Source: Acidimicrobiaceae bacterium (GTDB lineage: Bacteria > Actinomycetota > Acidimicrobiia > Acidimicrobiales > Bog-793). From it: 53,478 bases of DNA. Below the pieces are notes generated by a model. That model ran no database searches and had not been told where the DNA came from. It saw only the letters and a program-made list of their open reading frames with translations. The position numbers and the translations under genes were made by a program. The stretch lies in assembly GCA_025464005.1 (NCBI GenBank), contig JAODBO010000032.1, positions 1 to 53,478 on the forward strand, written 5' to 3'. Positions 51,682-53,478 of the stretch are shown here, one piece after another (within the stretch, counting starts at the first letter, position 1; every line of letters begins with the position of its first letter).

Positions 51682-53358
51682 TCATGCGTTCTTCAAATAG
51701 ACGTCGTTGTAGAAGGGGTAGAGGTTCGCCTGGTTCGGCTGCCAACCGACCACGTTCTTGTTGTGTACCCAGATTGTGTTCTGGGTGTAGATCGGGATCA
51801 GTGGGATGAGCTTCGCAAAATGCGCTTGATAGTTGAGCGCCGCCGCCTTCAGCTGGGCGGTCGTCGCCGCCGTCTGCCAAGCGTTGAAGGCGTCGTCTAC
51901 AGGGCTTATCGACGCAGTCTTCGGTTGATAGAAGGCTACGAACAGCGCGACGACGTCAATCGGGCTGGACCACAGCCACTTGAGGGCATACGACGTCGTC
52001 TTTGCCGTCAGCTTCGGGTAGAAGGCCGCCGAGGCGAGACTGCTCACGGTCATCTTGACGCCGACCTTCGCCAACATCTGAGCAATTGCTGCCATGACTT
52101 GGTTTTCGGTTGTGTCGGTCAGATTGTAGGTCGTGAAGGCCAAAGGCTTGCCGTGCTTGGTCCGCACTCCACTGGAGCCCATCTTCCACCCCGCCTCGTC
52201 GAGCAGCGAGTTCGCGATACCGGTGTTGAACTGGTTGTAATTCTCGACCGCGGGGTTGTACCACTTCCAGCGTGTCATCGCCGGACCGTACGTCGCCGCT
52301 GCATGACCGAGGAAGATCGCCTTCACGATCGCCTCTCGGTCGATCGCGTGTGATATCGCCTGGCGGACGCGCAGGTCGTCAAAGCCGAGGGTGGTATCGC
52401 CAAGATTGACCGAGAGGAAGAAGTTCGAGAGCTCCTGGAACTCAAGTACGACAAGGTTTTTGTCGGCCTTCAGAGTCGCCACGTCTTGCGGAGGCGGGTT
52501 CTTCACCGCATCGACGAGCCCGGTCTGGATCTGCGGCGCGCGCTGCGTCGCGTCGGTGATAGGGATCCACTCGATGGCATCGAGGTAAGCCTTGCCCTTG
52601 TTCGCAAAGAACGGGACGACCGAGCCCGGGTAGTCGTTCCACCGCTTGGCGATTGCATGCTGACCGGGAACGTAGCTGCTTAGTACGAACGGGCCGGTCC
52701 CGTCTGTCGCTTCCGTTCCGTACTTCGCGCCCTGCGCCTTCCATGTCGTCGGGTTCATGATGTAGGAGTACTCGGTGGCGACTGTCTCCTGGAACGCCTG
52801 GAACGGGTGGTGCGTCTTGCAAACGATGTTTGGGCCCTCTGCTACGACGTCGTAGATCGGCGTCCAGAACGGTCCGTTCTGCCCGGTTTTCGGGCTTCGG
52901 AAGAGGTCGAAGTCCTCGACGACCGCGGCCGGAGTCACCGGCGTCCCGGACTGGAACTTTAGGCCTTGGCGGAGGTGGAAGGTCCATCCAGTGGGCGTGC
53001 TCGAGAATCGGTCGGCAAGCATCGGGACGATCTGGCCCTCGGGATTGCGGATTACGAGTGCCTCGAACAGCGCGTTGTAGTCCGGATCCGCCCAATTGTT
53101 CGCTACCGGGTTCGGCGGCGTAAAGTCACGGTCATAGCCTTCTCGAAAGGTTCCACCGCGCTTGGCGGTGGCGCCGGTCCGCTCTGGACGAAGCGCCGCA
53201 GCGGCAGCCGCTGAGGGCAGCCCGCCGGCAAGCAATTGCCCGAGGGCAGCGGCGCCAAGACCGAACACTCCGGCCCGCTTCAGCGCCTCTCGTCGAGTAA
53301 TGCGGTTAGTCGCGTATTCCTCGACGACATCGGAGACGCGCTCAGACGACTCGTCCAC
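51682..53358 (-). CDS. Tat-exported family-5 solute-binding protein, locus 2
   Basis: The 558-residue protein has a twin-arginine signal: TRREALKRAG (21-30) with R22/R23, then a hydrophobic stretch (about 31-50) and an AAAA cleavage region. The SBP_bac_5 domain follows (FSSTPTGWTFHLRQGLKFQSGTPV, GTGPFVLSSYVPGQHAIAKRWNDYPG, DDLRVRQAISHAIDREAIVKAIF). Tat export implies it folds, perhaps with a cofactor or as an oligomer, before secretion. GTG 53358 is chosen because AAAGGGG lies 5 nt upstream and the extended frame to 53466 runs into the promoter. It is the first gene of the 15-kb operon. Confidence 0.93.
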   Translation of the reverse strand: MDESSERVSDVVEEYATNRITRREALKRAGVFGLGAAALGQLLAGGLPSAAAAAALRPERTGATAKRGGTFREGYDRDFTPPNPVANNWADPDYNALFEALVIRNPEGQIVPMLADRFSSTPTGWTFHLRQGLKFQSGTPVTPAAVVEDFDLFRSPKTGQNGPFWTPIYDVVAEGPNIVCKTHHPFQAFQETVATEYSYIMNPTTWKAQGAKYGTEATDGTGPFVLSSYVPGQHAIAKRWNDYPGSVVPFFANKGKAYLDAIEWIPITDATQRAPQIQTGLVDAVKNPPPQDVATLKADKNLVVLEFQELSNFFLSVNLGDTTLGFDDLRVRQAISHAIDREAIVKAIFLGHAAATYGPAMTRWKWYNPAVENYNQFNTGIANSLLDEAGWKMGSSGVRTKHGKPLAFTTYNLTDTTENQVMAAIAQMLAKVGVKMTVSSLASAAFYPKLTAKTTSYALKWLWSSPIDVVALFVAFYQPKTASISPVDDAFNAWQTAATTAQLKAAALNYQAHFAKLIPLIPIYTQNTIWVHNKNVVGWQPNQANLYPFYNDVYLKNA

Positions 53359-53399
53359 GAGTGCCCCTTTCGGTTGTTGTAGCGCTTCGGCTTGCGAGC

Positions 53400-53429
53400 A
53401 AGATAGAACAAGCGCTTGTGTGAGGTCAA
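53400..53429 (-). promoter_or_regulatory. sigma70-type promoter of the locus 2 operon
   Basis: On the minus strand, TTGACC (53429-53424) and TATCTT (53405-53400) are separated by an 18-bp spacer. Transcription would start near 53393, giving a leader of about 35 nt before GTG 53358. The LacI-type palindrome fills the middle of the spacer. Confidence 0.7.
53408..53419. promoter_or_regulatory. LacI-type operator in the promoter spacer of the locus 2 operon
   Basis: The 12-bp perfect palindrome ACAAGCGCTTGT lies between the -35 and -10 elements, where a bound repressor would block RNA polymerase. Its CAAGCGCTTG core is identical to the site at 36325-36334 next to the LacI gene. Confidence 0.75.
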
Positions 53430-53478
53430 GAGGCGAAACATTGCGTTCATGCGTCGTCGAGTTCACCCGGGCGCGGAC

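Noticed and set aside
1..53478. CRISPR arrays, rRNA genes, riboswitches, phage genes, integrases
   Set aside because: I looked for direct-repeat/spacer structure, conserved rRNA segments and phage or integrase motifs and found none in the window.

Overview
The window is high-GC DNA with mostly tightly packed, frequently overlapping genes (ATGA, GTGA and TTGA junctions), many GTG starts and an actinobacterial SOS box upstream of recA. Together with the recA-cinA-pgsA-rimO neighbourhood, a DUF3039 gene and a DUF6295-like gene this points to an Actinomycetota chromosome. Acidimicrobiia is my best guess at class level, but that is inference only.

Region 1 (1-17.9 kb) is mainly housekeeping. On the minus strand lie recA, cinA, pgsA, rimO, a PH/SHOCT membrane protein, ddl, a MurF-like ligase with a membrane N-terminus, and an alpha/beta hydrolase. 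On the plus strand a UvrD-like helicase is followed by an IS630-family insertion (11106-12328, flanked by TA) that landed in the helicase stop codon. Small conserved genes follow: a PsiE-like protein, DoxX-DUF3039-secreted Ig-like protein as an overlapping chain, an aldo/keto reductase, a secreted protein, a LytR_C protein, a DUF6295-like protein and a dienelactone hydrolase. A decayed MmyB-type regulator pseudogene lies near 18.0-18.4 kb.

Region 2 (18.4-30.3 kb) is an Lrp/AsnC regulator plus a nine-gene minus-strand operon. In transcription order it holds an AtzG-like small protein, an amidase, OppB, OppC, a secreted family-5 solute-binding protein, an imidazolonepropionase-like amidohydrolase, OppD, OppF, and a homologue of the large subunit of N,N-dimethylformamidase (DmfA2).

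Region 3 (30.3-35.2 kb) holds a long non-coding stretch, an orphan 744-residue protein with an eCIS-type DUF4157 domain fused to a phosphoinositide-kinase-like catalytic core, three tRNA genes (Arg-TCT, His-GTG, Lys-CTT) and a VOC protein.

Region 4 (35.2-53.4 kb) is a second catabolic locus. A LacI-family regulator is divergent from a second DmfA2 homologue. That homologue meets, tail to tail with 2 bp between stop codons, a 14-gene minus-strand operon that starts at 53358. The operon encodes a Tat-exported solute-binding protein, OppB, OppC, OppD, OppF, a degenerate alpha/beta hydrolase, TPP-dependent dehydrogenase E1 alpha and E1 beta, an SDR, a metallo-beta-lactamase-fold hydrolase, an amidohydrolase, a solute-binding-like protein without a signal peptide, an EthD-like protein and a third DmfA2 homologue. 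The same palindrome, CAAGCGCTTG, sits in the lacI/DmfA2 intergenic space and inside the promoter spacer of the big operon, so the whole 18 kb is probably one LacI-type regulon.

The two loci share one design: an Opp-type importer, an imidazolonepropionase-like amidohydrolase and a DmfA2-like putative iron amidohydrolase. My inference is that they import and cleave amide- or peptide-bonded small molecules of unknown identity. The strongest candidates for new biology are this paired DmfA2/Opp system and the DUF4157-kinase protein.
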